Below are positions 34,539 to 44,084 of a DNA stretch of 64,000 bases, one piece after another. Each line of letters begins with the position of its first letter. Position 1 is the stretch's first letter. Location: NCBI GenBank assembly GCA_947168365.1, contig CAMVLO010000014.1:1-64000 (forward strand), in the 5' to 3' direction. The translations under genes and the position numbers were made by a program. This DNA is from UBA3824 sp017541145. Its GTDB lineage: Bacteria > Bacteroidota > Bacteroidia > Bacteroidales > UBA3824. Below the pieces are notes generated by a model that saw only the letters and a program-made list of their open reading frames with translations, did not search any database and was not told where the DNA came from.

Positions 34539-36308
34539 CTAAAAATCAAAATAAATGAAAGGCTGAACGGTACTGCCTTGAAATTGTACAACCAACTGAA
34601 TTACAACAAGTAAAACAAGTATTTTGATTAAAATATTACTTTTTACAAAAATATCTTGAACCTTTGTAGTAAAATTTTCAGGTAAGAAATGACATATAAA
34701 ACCAAAAACCACCAAAACTACCCAAAGGCATCTTGCATCCCAAAAATGTACAAAAAACGAGAAATCCATATCGGTAAAAATACGATTTAACATCAAAAAT
34801 GGAACGTCAAACGCTGAAACTAAAGTAGTTGCAGTTTCGGTTTGAATTGTAATATCTTTTGCTCGGAAAAACAGCCAGAGAAACAATACGATAATAAATG
34901 TAAAAATCCATTGTATAGTTTTTACAAGTTTTGTCTCCGGTAATACTTTTTTCAAAATTTTGTCAATACAAAGTGCCACGCCATGTCCTGCGCCCCAAAA
35001 TACAAACGACCAAGAACTTCCGTGCCAAAGTCCGCCAATTAGCATCGTAAGCAACTGATTGATACATGTTTTAATCATTCTTGTAGTATCAGGAAAAGCA
35101 ATTGCAATCAACCATGTAACGATACAAACCGAAAGCATAACCGCCGTAATTACCGATTGGAAATATAGCGAAACAGCCAAAACGGTTGACAATGCAAGTG
35201 TAATTACAGTAAACAAACTACTGCGTTTAAAATATGCATAAAGTCCTAACAAACTGATTATCAACATCGAAACAGTATACAAAATCGGGCAAGTAATAGC
35301 CGAAGCCAAAATCAAAATTACAGGAATTGAATAAACCGAAAATTTTGAAATTTCACGGTTGCCACCCAACGGGATGTAAACATATTCCTTTAGCCAACTT
35401 GACAACGAAATATGCCATCTGCGCCAAAAATCGGAAATTGTTGTTGACTTATAAGGCGATAAAAAGTTGATACCCAAATCGTAACCCATAATTTTACCGA
35501 TACCGATTGCCATATCAGAATATCCAGAAAAGTCACAGAAAATTTGCAAAGCATAACCGAAAACCGCCATCAAATTTTCAAAACCGGAATAATTCTGAGG
35601 CGCTTCAAAAATCAAATCATTATATTGCGCAATATAATTTGCAATAACAGCTTTCTTAAACAATCCGAGAATTATCAACCACAAACCGGAATACGCCATT
35701 TGCGGTGTAACTACCGGAGTTTGTTTTAGTTGCGGAAGAAATAAATTGGCTTTTACAATAGGACCGGCTACAAGTTGCGGAAAAAATGTCAAATAAAAAG
35801 CAAAATCCAAAATATTGTCAGCCGGCTCTACACGTTTTCGATAAAGGTCAATAATATAACTTATACTTTGAAAAGTGTAAAACGAAATACCAACCGGCAA
35901 AGCAACTTCGATAAACGCAAAATTGGAATCAATAATTTGGTTGAGATTGAAAACTATAAAATTTGTATACTTAAAAAATCCCAAAAGCAACAACGGGATA
36001 GAAATTCCTACAAAAACAGCAAGTTTTCTATAAAATTCTTCTTTGACATTTTTCAGTAAAAAACCGGAATAATAAGTATATAAAGTTGTAAAAGCAAGAA
36101 GCCAAACGTAAATTCCGGCACTCTTATAGTAAAACAAGAAACTAAAAAGTACTACATAAATAGAAACAAGAATTTTACGCTTATAAATAATATTGTAGAT
36201 AGTTAAAAAAACTATAAACAACAACATAAAAGAACCACTACTGAACACCAAAGGTTCAGTCGGATCGTAAATAAAAAGTCTTGAGAGATTGTTTAAAAAT
36301 TCCATCAC
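34539..36308 (-). CDS. MBOAT-family O-acyltransferase (AlgI-like)
   Basis: A 589-residue polytopic membrane acyltransferase. Family motifs are FYTFQSISYIIDLYRK, FPQLVAGPI, FWRRWHISLSSWLKEYVYIPLGGNR (about 294-318) and the catalytic His429 in GGLWHGSSWSFVFWGAGHG. These enzymes transfer acetyl groups to extracellular polysaccharides. Between YIPLGGNR and the catalytic His there are about 100 residues with three hydrophobic segments, where most relatives have about 20. No SGNH/DHHW partner gene is adjacent, and the IS lies immediately downstream. Confidence 0.92.
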   Translation of the reverse strand: MMEFLNNLSRLFIYDPTEPLVFSSGSFMLLFIVFLTIYNIIYKRKILVSIYVVLFSFLFYYKSAGIYVWLLAFTTLYTYYSGFLLKNVKEEFYRKLAVFVGISIPLLLLGFFKYTNFIVFNLNQIIDSNFAFIEVALPVGISFYTFQSISYIIDLYRKRVEPADNILDFAFYLTFFPQLVAGPIVKANLFLPQLKQTPVVTPQMAYSGLWLIILGLFKKAVIANYIAQYNDLIFEAPQNYSGFENLMAVFGYALQIFCDFSGYSDMAIGIGKIMGYDLGINFLSPYKSTTISDFWRRWHISLSSWLKEYVYIPLGGNREISKFSVYSIPVILILASAITCPILYTVSMLIISLLGLYAYFKRSSLFTVITLALSTVLAVSLYFQSVITAVMLSVCIVTWLIAIAFPDTTRMIKTCINQLLTMLIGGLWHGSSWSFVFWGAGHGVALCIDKILKKVLPETKLVKTIQWIFTFIIVLFLWLFFRAKDITIQTETATTLVSAFDVPFLMLNRIFTDMDFSFFVHFWDARCLWVVLVVFGFICHFLPENFTTKVQDIFVKSNILIKILVLLVVIQLVVQFQGSTVQPFIYFDF

Positions 36309-36382
36309 AAATACGTTTGATTTGAGTGCGCTAAATTATAAAAAAAAATTATTTTTCTTATACACAATCAGCAATATTTTTT

Positions 36383-36390
36383 TAATTTTG
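36383..36390 (+). promoter_or_regulatory. -7 box for the gene at 36422
   Basis: TAATTTTG, 31 bases before the ATG; no -33 TTG at the ideal distance. Confidence 0.4.
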
Positions 36391-36421
36391 GCAATTAATA
36401 AACAATCACAAACAAACACTA

Positions 36422-37243
36422 ATGAAAACTTACAATCTTGAAAGTCTAAAAAGACTAATGAAGTACAGTAAAAAACTGGATTCAAATTTTTGCGACAAAA
36501 CGTTCCAAATATTTGATGATCAGATAAAAAACACATTATTGCATCTTAAAAAAGACGGCACGGCATACTTTTCGGAACAAGGAAAAAATGTAGAAGGAAA
36601 GTGGAGTGCAGATTACACAAAGCAAACAATAAATGTATTTGTCGGCGGCATGAATTTGCTGCTAAAATATCGCTATTCCGACGAAAATATTTATGCATTC
36701 AGTTTAGACGAAAGTTACAACTGCCTGATTTTAATTGACATCAACAACAAATCGAAACTCGCACCTTCTACGATTAACGAACTGAATGCGTATTGTCAGT
36801 TTACAGAAAATAATATTGACCCGATTCTGAAAAGAAAGGTTGAGGAAGAAATCAACAAAAAACGCGAGGAAATGAAAATCCATATCGACAATATTTCCAA
36901 CGAATGTGATACTTATCCGCTCAAAAAAGTATTCACTATCAGCGGAATAATAATTTTCATAGCCCTCTCAAGCGGAATTTATTTGATGGCAAAAACAAGA
37001 AATTTTGACATCGGATTGTCTATGGTAATACTTTCTGTAATTATAGGTGTAGTATTGTACTATTTTTTCAAAGAAAAACGTGCAGAAACCGCTGTTACCA
37101 ACATGAAAATTTGGTTTAAAGACCACATCGATGACGAAAGTATTGAATTTATGAAAAATGACAAAGAATTAAAACGTTGGTTTATAGAAAATTACGATTT
37201 CAACGCTACAAAAATCGACAAATTTCCGATACCTTTTACCTAG
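36422..37243 (+). CDS. Hypothetical membrane protein
   Basis: A 273-residue protein. The N-terminal soluble part (1-165) has a beta-rich segment (GTAYFSEQGKNVEGKWSADYTKQTINVF) that resembles a lipocalin-like strand pattern. Two TM segments (about 174-192 and 201-220) and a charged C-terminal helix follow. No family is recognised. The gene ends 27 bases before the GH3 gene on the same strand and could be co-transcribed, but nothing links the two functionally. Confidence 0.7.
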   Translation: MKTYNLESLKRLMKYSKKLDSNFCDKTFQIFDDQIKNTLLHLKKDGTAYFSEQGKNVEGKWSADYTKQTINVFVGGMNLLLKYRYSDENIYAFSLDESYNCLILIDINNKSKLAPSTINELNAYCQFTENNIDPILKRKVEEEINKKREEMKIHIDNISNECDTYPLKKVFTISGIIIFIALSSGIYLMAKTRNFDIGLSMVILSVIIGVVLYYFFKEKRAETAVTNMKIWFKDHIDDESIEFMKNDKELKRWFIENYDFNATKIDKFPIPFT

Positions 37244-37270
37244 GATAAAATAAAAAAAACAAAAATTGTT

Positions 37271-39823
37271 ATGATGAAAAAAATCTTATTACTAACAGCA
37301 CTAATTGTATCGATATCAATTGGTTACGCACAAACAACATTTCCGTACCAAAATCAGAATTTGTCAAACGAAAAACGCGCCGACGACTTGTTGAGCCGTT
37401 TGACATTGGAAGAAAAAATATCGTTGATGATGGATATTTCACCGGCAATAGAAAGGTTGCAAATACCTGAGTTTCAATGGTGGAACGAGGCACTTCACGG
37501 TGTTGGCAGAAACGGAATTGCAACTGTTTTTCCAATCACGATGGCAATGGCAGCATCGTTTAACGACGGCTTGGTTTACGAAATTTTCAACGCTGTGAGC
37601 GACGAGGCCAGAGCAAAAAATCAAATTGCAAAAAAATCCGGAACAATCAACCGTTACCAATGTCTTTCATTTTGGACACCGAATATCAACATCTTTAGAG
37701 ATCCGAGATGGGGACGCGGGCAAGAAACTTACGGCGAAGATCCGTATCTAACTTCAATTATGGGAGTTGCAGTTGTAAAAGGTTTGCAAGGTCCGGACGA
37801 TGCAAAATATCGTAAAACATTAGCATGTGCAAAACATTTTGCAGTTCACTCCGGACCGGAATGGAACCGACACAGTTTCAATATCGAAAATCTTCCGTTG
37901 AGAGATCTTTACGAAACATATCTTCCTGCGTTTAAGGCACTTATACAAGAAGCAAATGTAGAAGAAGTGATGTGCGCTTATCAAAGAATGGACGGAAAAC
38001 CTTGCTGCGGAAACAATAATTATTTGCATCATATTTTGCGTGAACAGCTTGGTTTCAAGGGATTTGTAACAAGCGACTGCTGGGCATTAAATGATTTTTA
38101 CGCCAAAGACGGTCACAATATCGTAGCCAACGACCGTGAAGCATCAGCAATGGCACTCAGAGCCGGAACCGACGTGGAATGCGGACCGAATTTTGAAACT
38201 CTCAACGATGCTGTAAAAAGAAACGAAGTAACTGTAAATGAAATTGATAACGCACTTCGCAAACTCTTGATTGCAAGATTTAAACTTGGTGATTTCGATA
38301 ATGACAATCTTGTGGAATGGACAAAAATTCCGGAATCAGTAATTGCAAACAACGAACATCGGGATTTGGCATTGAAAATTGCACGTCAAAGTATCGTAAT
38401 GCTACAAAACAAAAACAATATTCTACCGCTCAATAAGTCGCAGAAAATCATTGTAATAGGTCCAAACGCCAACGATTCTGTAATGCTTTGGGGAAATTAC
38501 AACGGAACTCCGAAACACACAATCACGATTTTGGAAGGCATCAAAAAGGAAATTCCAAACGTAGAATTTTTTCAAGGTTGCGACCTCACTACCGATACAA
38601 TTACATACAGCAGATTTTCAGCAATTAACAACGGTTTAACCGCAACTTATTGGAACAATGAGAATTTGGAAGGTCAACCGATTGTTACAAAAAAATATCA
38701 AGCACCATTGAATCTTCAAAACGGCGGTGCAACAGTTTTTGAGCCGGGCGTAAATCTTGAACATTTTTCCGCACGTTTTACAGGCGAATATATCAGTCAA
38801 AACGATGAAACTCTTAATTTCAATGTAAAAGCCGATGATGCAGTAAAACTCATCGTAAACGGTAAAACATTGATAGACAACTGGAATAATAACGGTAAAA
38901 TTGCAGAATTCAGCGAACAAATTGCAGTAAAAAAAGGCGAAAAACTTGCTATCGAATTGCAATACAAGCAAATTGATAATTATGCGCTGCTGAATTTTGA
39001 TATAAATGTTAAAATAAAAACCACCGTAAACGAAATTTTAGCAAAAACTCAAGATGCTGACATCGTGATATTTGCAGGCGGAATTTCTCCAAAACTTGAA
39101 GGTGAAGAAATGGACGTAGACGCACCGGGTTTCAGAGGCGGTGACAGAACAAACATCGAAGTTCCTGAAGTTCAGAGAAATATCATGCAAAAACTTCACG
39201 AAAACGGCAAAAAAGTAGTATTCCTTGATTGTTCAGGCGGTGCGATGGGACTTGAACCCGAAACCAAAAACTGCGATGCAATTTTGCAAGTTTGGTATCT
39301 CGGTGAAAAAGGCGGTCAAGCCATTGCAGATGTACTTTTCGGAAACACAAATCCGTCAGGAAAATTGCCGGTGACATTTTATAAAAATGTTAACCAAATA
39401 CCTGATTTTCTGGATTATACTATGAAAAATCGTACTTACAGATACATGACCGAAAAACCATTATTTGAATTTGGTTACGGATTGAGTTACAGCGATTTCA
39501 AAATTTCAAAAGTAAAATACGCAAACAAAAAAATTACGTACCAAATTAAAAATAACAGTAATCGCGACGGCGAAGAAGTTGTACAAGTATATATCCGAAA
39601 AATAGGCGATATTGAAGGTCCGAACAAAACTTTACGCGCTGTACAACGCATAAATGTTCCCGCCGGAAAAACTGTAAAATCAGAAATCAATTTAAAAGAC
39701 AACACTTTTGAATGGTGGGACAAGTCAACTAACACAATGCGCGTATTATCAGGCGAATACGAAATTATGGTTGGAAACAGTAGCAGCAATACAATCTCAA
39801 CCAAAGCAATAATCTCGAAGTAA
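37271..39823 (+). CDS. Glycoside hydrolase family 3 beta-glycosidase with PA14 domain
   Basis: An 850-residue exported enzyme (signal peptide MMKKILLLTALIVSISIGYAQ). The GH3 N-terminal barrel has WWNEALHGVGR, DPRWGRGQETYGEDPYL, KHFAVHSGPEWNRH and the nucleophile Asp269 in TSDCWAL. The C-terminal GH3 domain (from about 375) is interrupted by a PA14 domain (about 455-575; GLTATYWNNENLEG). A fibronectin-like domain ends the protein. The WWNEALHGV/RHSFN set is typical of beta-xylosidase or related GH3 subgroups; substrate assignment is an inference. No SusC/D genes are near. Confidence 0.93.
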   Translation: MMKKILLLTALIVSISIGYAQTTFPYQNQNLSNEKRADDLLSRLTLEEKISLMMDISPAIERLQIPEFQWWNEALHGVGRNGIATVFPITMAMAASFNDGLVYEIFNAVSDEARAKNQIAKKSGTINRYQCLSFWTPNINIFRDPRWGRGQETYGEDPYLTSIMGVAVVKGLQGPDDAKYRKTLACAKHFAVHSGPEWNRHSFNIENLPLRDLYETYLPAFKALIQEANVEEVMCAYQRMDGKPCCGNNNYLHHILREQLGFKGFVTSDCWALNDFYAKDGHNIVANDREASAMALRAGTDVECGPNFETLNDAVKRNEVTVNEIDNALRKLLIARFKLGDFDNDNLVEWTKIPESVIANNEHRDLALKIARQSIVMLQNKNNILPLNKSQKIIVIGPNANDSVMLWGNYNGTPKHTITILEGIKKEIPNVEFFQGCDLTTDTITYSRFSAINNGLTATYWNNENLEGQPIVTKKYQAPLNLQNGGATVFEPGVNLEHFSARFTGEYISQNDETLNFNVKADDAVKLIVNGKTLIDNWNNNGKIAEFSEQIAVKKGEKLAIELQYKQIDNYALLNFDINVKIKTTVNEILAKTQDADIVIFAGGISPKLEGEEMDVDAPGFRGGDRTNIEVPEVQRNIMQKLHENGKKVVFLDCSGGAMGLEPETKNCDAILQVWYLGEKGGQAIADVLFGNTNPSGKLPVTFYKNVNQIPDFLDYTMKNRTYRYMTEKPLFEFGYGLSYSDFKISKVKYANKKITYQIKNNSNRDGEEVVQVYIRKIGDIEGPNKTLRAVQRINVPAGKTVKSEINLKDNTFEWWDKSTNTMRVLSGEYEIMVGNSSSNTISTKAIISK

Positions 39824-39847
39824 AAAAAGTCACCTAAAAATTTATAT

Positions 39848-39898
39848 GACTGTCTAAAAAGTAAAAATCAAAAACTTTTTAGACAGTCTTTTTTTTTG
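39848..39898 (+). terminator. Terminator of the GH3 gene
   Basis: Perfect 15-bp stem GACTGTCTAAAAAGT (39848-39862) / ACTTTTTAGACAGTC (39874-39888), followed by nine Ts. Confidence 0.92.
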
Positions 39899-39967
39899 AG
39901 AATACACATAAAAAAACTCAACAATCAATTGAAATTCATCAACTAATTGCTGAGTTTTAAAAAGTAG

Positions 39968-40048
39968 TGGGAAGTGATGGATTCGAACCACCGAAGCCGA
40001 AGCAAGAGATTTACAGTCTCCCGTAATTGACCACTATACGAACTTCCC
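39968..40048 (-). tRNA. tRNA-Tyr (GTA)
   Basis: The minus strand folds as a class II tRNA with a GGGAAGT/ACTTCCC acceptor stem. The anticodon loop CTGTAAA gives GTA, the variable arm is extended (CTTGCTTCGGCTTCGG), and the T-loop is TTCGAATC. The 3' CCA is not encoded. Confidence 0.93.
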
Positions 40049-40090
40049 AAAATATCTTTGATAGTTCCTGCAATGATGCAGGCGTTAAGT

Positions 40091-40167
40091 TGGAGCCGGC
40101 GGAGGGATTCGAACCCCCGACCCGCTGATTACAAATCAGCTGCTCTGGCCAACTGAGCTACGCCGGC
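40091..40167 (-). tRNA. tRNA-Thr (TGT)
   Basis: Minus strand: acceptor GCCGGCG/CGCCGGC, D-arm GCTCAGTTGGCCAGAGC, anticodon loop TTTGTAA (TGT), T-arm GGGGGTTCGAATCCC. The 3' CCA is encoded. It is transcribed before tRNA-Tyr, 42 bases away, probably as one transcript. Confidence 0.95.
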
Positions 40168-40244
40168 AAATATTGTTAAACAACTAATTTTAAAGAACTT
40201 GTCTTTCTAAGCGATTACTGTTTGTATCTCTTATTTTGACGATG

Positions 40245-40275
40245 CAAAGGTAGAACGTTTTTTTGAATCCTCCAA
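40245..40275 (-). promoter_or_regulatory. Promoter of the tRNA-Thr/tRNA-Tyr pair
   Basis: Minus strand: TTG (plus CAA, 40273-40275), 20 bases, TACCTTTG (plus CAAAGGTA, 40245-40252). Confidence 0.65.
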
Positions 40276-40334
40276 ATTTTTTTCAATGTTTTTTCAAGAA
40301 AAAACAAAAATATTTTTTAATAAATTATTTTTCA

Positions 40335-40342
40335 TATATTTG
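40335..40342 (+). promoter_or_regulatory. -7 box for the HHH protein gene
   Basis: TATATTTG within TTTTTCATATATTTG, 33 bases before the ATG. Confidence 0.5.
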
Positions 40343-40375
40343 TGAAACAAATTTTTTAATAAATAAAACAGCAAA

Positions 40376-41536
40376 ATGAAAGACTTTTTGAAAAAACTAA
40401 ACAATTCGGAGTTCTCTTACGTATCAAAAAAGGACAAGAGACAAGTAATAACACTAATTATTTGCATATTTATCGTAATCGGATTATCAAAAATCTACCA
40501 CAATTGTTTTTCTGCAACAGCCCCGCAACTATCGGAGGAAGAAAAGGCAATGATGAAAGTAAAAATCGATGAATTAAACTCAAATTATCAATTGCTGAAA
40601 CAAAATGACACTCTCAACAAATTGGATTCGTATATCAAAAAACGATACGACACGCTGCAACTTTTTGAATTTGACCCAAATACGGTAACAGAAAAAGAAT
40701 TGTTGGCACTCGGACTAACAGACAAACAAATTACAAATATGATGAAATACCGCAAAAACGGCGGCGTTTTCAAGGATAAAGAAGATTTCAGAAAACTTTA
40801 CGGATTGCGAACCATGCAATACAACTATTTGAAATCGTATTTACGTTTCGGAAATATTGCAAGTGCAGAAAATTCTGAATCAAAAGTCAAAAACCCGAAA
40901 GACTCAATTTTTAAAGAACGCAGCAAAGTATACAAGGATTTTGACCCGAATTTTGTAGACGAAGCGCAACTTTATGAAATGGGATTCAGCACAAAACAAA
41001 TAGAATCGTTCTTAAAACTTCGTGAAAACGGCAGAAAATTTTACGTTAAAAAAGATTTTGCTACCGTATTTTTTGTAGATGCTGACAAATACAAGGAATT
41101 GGAAAAATACATCAAAATAGATTTGAACAAACTTTTCAACGGCGAAAAACTTTATGACGTAAATTTGGCTACAGCTGAACAATTAAAATCAATCGGTTTT
41201 ACAAATTCAGAAGCGGAAGATGTAATAGAATATCGAGAAAAAGTCGGATTTTTTTACGCGCCGTGGCAAATTTCCGAATGTATCAAATACGACAGAGCAA
41301 ACAAACTGAAATCAAAAATTTACACTTGCGCAAGCGTTGAATTGAAGAAAATAAAAATCAACAAACTAACTGCCGAAGAACTATCACAACATCCGTATTT
41401 TTCTAAAAAACAAGCAGATGCAATAATAAAATTCAGAACAGAAAAAGGAAATATCAAACACCTCGCAGATCTTCAAACAATGAATGCGTTCGATGATAAA
41501 GAAATCAAGAAAATCGGCAAATATTTAGAATTGTAA
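40376..41536 (+). CDS. Membrane-anchored protein with repeated helix-hairpin-helix motifs (ComEA-like)
   Basis: A 386-residue protein with a polar head, one TM segment (about 25-42, VITLIICIFIVIGLSKIY) and a short coiled region. At least four ComEA-type helix-hairpin-helix units follow, starting near 98 (FDPNTVTEKELLALGLTDKQITNM), 183 (FDPNFVDEAQLYEMGF), 258 (YDVNLATAEQLKSIGF) and 325 (IKINKLTAEELSQHPYFSKKQ). HHH motifs bind DNA non-specifically. Bacteroidota carry multi-HHH anchors like this; competence is possible but unproven. The gene stands alone. Confidence 0.82.
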   Translation: MKDFLKKLNNSEFSYVSKKDKRQVITLIICIFIVIGLSKIYHNCFSATAPQLSEEEKAMMKVKIDELNSNYQLLKQNDTLNKLDSYIKKRYDTLQLFEFDPNTVTEKELLALGLTDKQITNMMKYRKNGGVFKDKEDFRKLYGLRTMQYNYLKSYLRFGNIASAENSESKVKNPKDSIFKERSKVYKDFDPNFVDEAQLYEMGFSTKQIESFLKLRENGRKFYVKKDFATVFFVDADKYKELEKYIKIDLNKLFNGEKLYDVNLATAEQLKSIGFTNSEAEDVIEYREKVGFFYAPWQISECIKYDRANKLKSKIYTCASVELKKIKINKLTAEELSQHPYFSKKQADAIIKFRTEKGNIKHLADLQTMNAFDDKEIKKIGKYLEL

Positions 41537-41701
41537 ACAGTCCTAAATATTGCAAAAAATATGATTTAAACAACGAACACTATATAAAAACAGACACAAA
41601 AATCAAGCTCAAAAACACAAGAAAATTACAGAATATTTCTGTTGTAACAAATTGAATTGTGTCCGTTTTCTCAATTCAAAATTTCAAAATATAATAACAA
41701 A

Positions 41702-41737
41702 AAAAGCGGAATATCACTTAAATGACATTCCGCTTTT
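41702..41737 (-). terminator. Terminator of the rpsA-STAS unit
   Basis: Perfect 11-bp stem AAAAGCGGAAT (41702-41712) / ATTCCGCTTTT (41727-41737), followed by a T-run on the minus strand. Confidence 0.8.
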
Positions 41738-41766
41738 AATAAAGTTTATTTTAAAGCCGATAAAAA

Positions 41767-42129
41767 CTATTCATCGGATTTAGTATCGATAAATTCCACT
41801 GCTTTTTCGATAGAGTCAGTGATGTTTAAAACTGTATCAAGTTGAGAAATTGAAATCAATCTTTCAACGGCAGTTTGCAAACCGGTCAGTACGAAAATAC
41901 CGTTTGCGTTTTTGCAAAGTCTGTTGGCAACCAATATTGCGCTCAACCCTGAACTATCGCAATAACGAGCCTTTTTCAAATCAATGATAATGTTTTTCTC
42001 ACCGTTTCCGGCAATCAAAACAAGTTCAGACTTAACGGCTGGAGCAATATGCGTATCCAACTTTTCTACTAAAACGCTTATTATCGTATAGTTATCTTTC
42101 TTTATGACTTCAAATTGTTTCTCGTCCAT
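41767..42129 (-). CDS. STAS-domain protein (anti-anti-sigma factor type)
   Basis: A 120-residue, single STAS domain protein. The phosphorylation-site motif DSSG lies at about 58-61 in ARYCDSSGLSAIL, and the protein has the family's usual length. Such proteins are switched by a kinase and a PP2C/SpoIIE phosphatase. A SpoIIE-domain sensor is encoded at 53724-58559, but no kinase or sigma factor is adjacent. It lies 59 bases downstream of rpsA on the same strand and upstream of the shared terminator, so it is likely co-transcribed with ribosomal protein S1. Confidence 0.88.
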   Translation of the reverse strand: MDEKQFEVIKKDNYTIISVLVEKLDTHIAPAVKSELVLIAGNGEKNIIIDLKKARYCDSSGLSAILVANRLCKNANGIFVLTGLQTAVERLISISQLDTVLNITDSIEKAVEFIDTKSDE

Positions 42130-42188
42130 AATGGGTTAATATTTATTAGTTAAACAACAATAAGCCGTTACTAAAACAGACTTTCGAC

Positions 42189-44084
42189 TTATTCTTGACC
42201 GTCCAATGAATCTTTCAACTTAGCGAGATCAGCGATATCGCCGAGAGTTGTTTTCTCCAAAGAGATTTTTGGTTGTTTTGAGCTACGCTCTTTAGTAGTT
42301 TTTTCTTTCTTAGGAGCATCACCTTTCTTAACGTCTTCCCAAACTCTTGTGTGAGAAAGGATAATACGTTTAGCTGCTTTAGAGAACTCAAGAACTTTGA
42401 ACTGAAGTTTTTCGTCAACTTTGCAAGAAGTACCATCTTCTTTAACGAGGTGACGAGGAGTAGCGAAACCTTCAACACCATAAGGAAGAGCAATGATAGC
42501 ACCTTTATCGAAAATGCTAACTACTGTACCGTCATGGATAGAATCTACGTTGAAAATTGTTTCAAATGTATCCCAAGGATTTTCTTCCAATTGTTTGTGA
42601 CCGAGGCTCAAACGACGGTTTTCCTTGTCGATATCAAGAACTACAACTTCAATTTCATCACCGATTGCGCAGAATTCAGACGGATGTTTGATTTTCTTTG
42701 TCCAAGAAAGATCAGAGATGTGAATCAAACCGTCAACGCCTTCTTCGATTTCAACAAATACGCCGAAGTTAGTGAAGTTACGAACTTTAGCTGTGTGTTT
42801 AGAATCGATTTTGTATTTTTCTTCGATATTAGCCCATGGATCCGGTTTGAGTTGTTTCATACCCAAAGACATCTTTCTTTCTTCACGATCGAGTGTAAGG
42901 ATCTGAGCTTCAACTTCGTCGCCAACTTTGAGGAATTCTTGAGCTGAACGCAAGTGTTGAGACCAAGACATTTCTGAAACGTGAATAAGACCTTCAACAC
43001 CAGGAGCGATTTCAACGAATGCACCGTAATCAGCCATAACAACAACTTTACCTTTAACTTTGTCACCAACTTTGAGGTTAGCGTCAAGAGCATCCCATGG
43101 ATGTGGAGTAAGTTGTTTGAGACCGAGAGCGATACGTTTCTTTTCATCATCGAAGTCGAGGATAACAACTTGAAGTTTTTGATCCAAGTGTACAACTTCT
43201 TCAGGATGAGAAACTCTACCCCAAGAAAGGTCAGTGATGTGGATCAAACCGTCTACGCCGCCGAGGTCGATAAATACACCGTAAGACGTGATATTCTTAA
43301 CAGTACCTTCAAGGATTTGACCTTTTTCGAGTTTAGAAATGATGTCTTTCTTCTGCTGTTCAAGTTCAGCTTCGATAAGAGCCTTGTGAGAAACAACAAC
43401 GTTTTTGTATTCGTGGTTGATTTTAACAACTTTGAATTCCATTGTTTTGCCCACATAGATATCGTAATCTCTGATAGGTTTTACATCGATTTGAGAACCC
43501 GGCAAGAATGCTTCAATGCCGAATACATCAACAATCATACCGCCTTTAGTACGGCATTTGATGTAACCTTTAATAATTTCGTCTTTTTCAAGGGCTTCGT
43601 TAACACGATCCCAAGAGCGAAGTGCGCGTGCTTTTTTGTGAGAAAGAACTAAAGAACCGTTCTTATCTTCTTGATTTTCAACGTATACCTCAACTTTATC
43701 GCCGATCTTGAGGTCCGGATTGTAGCGGAATTCGTTCATTGGAACGATACCTTCTGACTTGTAACCAACGCTAACTACTACTTCGCGAGAGTTTTTAGCG
43801 ATTACAACGCCGTCTACTACTTGATTTTCAACGATTGTTGATAATGTTTTGTCGTAAGCTGATTCAAGTTCTTTACGTTCTGCAGCAGCATAATTTGTGC
43901 CGTTTTTTGTAGAAACTGAATCCCAGTCGAAATCCATTGTTGACTGAACGCCTTTTGTTGCACTCTGAAGAACGATTTCTTCTTCTTCTTCAGCCTGATT
44001 TTCAGTTGCTTCTGCTTTTGTTTTGTTCAAGTCTTCGTTGTCAATTTCTTCTTCGAAGCCTTGGTTGTTTTTCTTTGGTGTCAT
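42189..44084 (-). CDS. rpsA: 30S ribosomal protein S1
   Basis: A 631-residue protein with an acidic, Glu/Asn-rich N-terminal extension (about 1-70). Six S1 RNA-binding repeats follow, seen as recurring VDGLIHITDLSW-, VEGLIHVSEMSW- and VDGLIHISDLSW-type motifs. A Lys-rich tail ends the protein. It binds mRNA on the small subunit during initiation. A -7 box TAACTTTG lies on the minus strand (plus 44152-44159), predicting a leader of about 60 bases. Confidence 0.97.
   Translation of the reverse strand: MTPKKNNQGFEEEIDNEDLNKTKAEATENQAEEEEEIVLQSATKGVQSTMDFDWDSVSTKNGTNYAAAERKELESAYDKTLSTIVENQVVDGVVIAKNSREVVVSVGYKSEGIVPMNEFRYNPDLKIGDKVEVYVENQEDKNGSLVLSHKKARALRSWDRVNEALEKDEIIKGYIKCRTKGGMIVDVFGIEAFLPGSQIDVKPIRDYDIYVGKTMEFKVVKINHEYKNVVVSHKALIEAELEQQKKDIISKLEKGQILEGTVKNITSYGVFIDLGGVDGLIHITDLSWGRVSHPEEVVHLDQKLQVVILDFDDEKKRIALGLKQLTPHPWDALDANLKVGDKVKGKVVVMADYGAFVEIAPGVEGLIHVSEMSWSQHLRSAQEFLKVGDEVEAQILTLDREERKMSLGMKQLKPDPWANIEEKYKIDSKHTAKVRNFTNFGVFVEIEEGVDGLIHISDLSWTKKIKHPSEFCAIGDEIEVVVLDIDKENRRLSLGHKQLEENPWDTFETIFNVDSIHDGTVVSIFDKGAIIALPYGVEGFATPRHLVKEDGTSCKVDEKLQFKVLEFSKAAKRIILSHTRVWEDVKKGDAPKKEKTTKERSSKQPKISLEKTTLGDIADLAKLKDSLDGQE

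Noticed and set aside
42351..43652. Two long plus-strand frames opposite rpsA
   Set aside because: Repeated antisense frames across the S1 repeats reflect codon bias of the real gene, not separate proteins.
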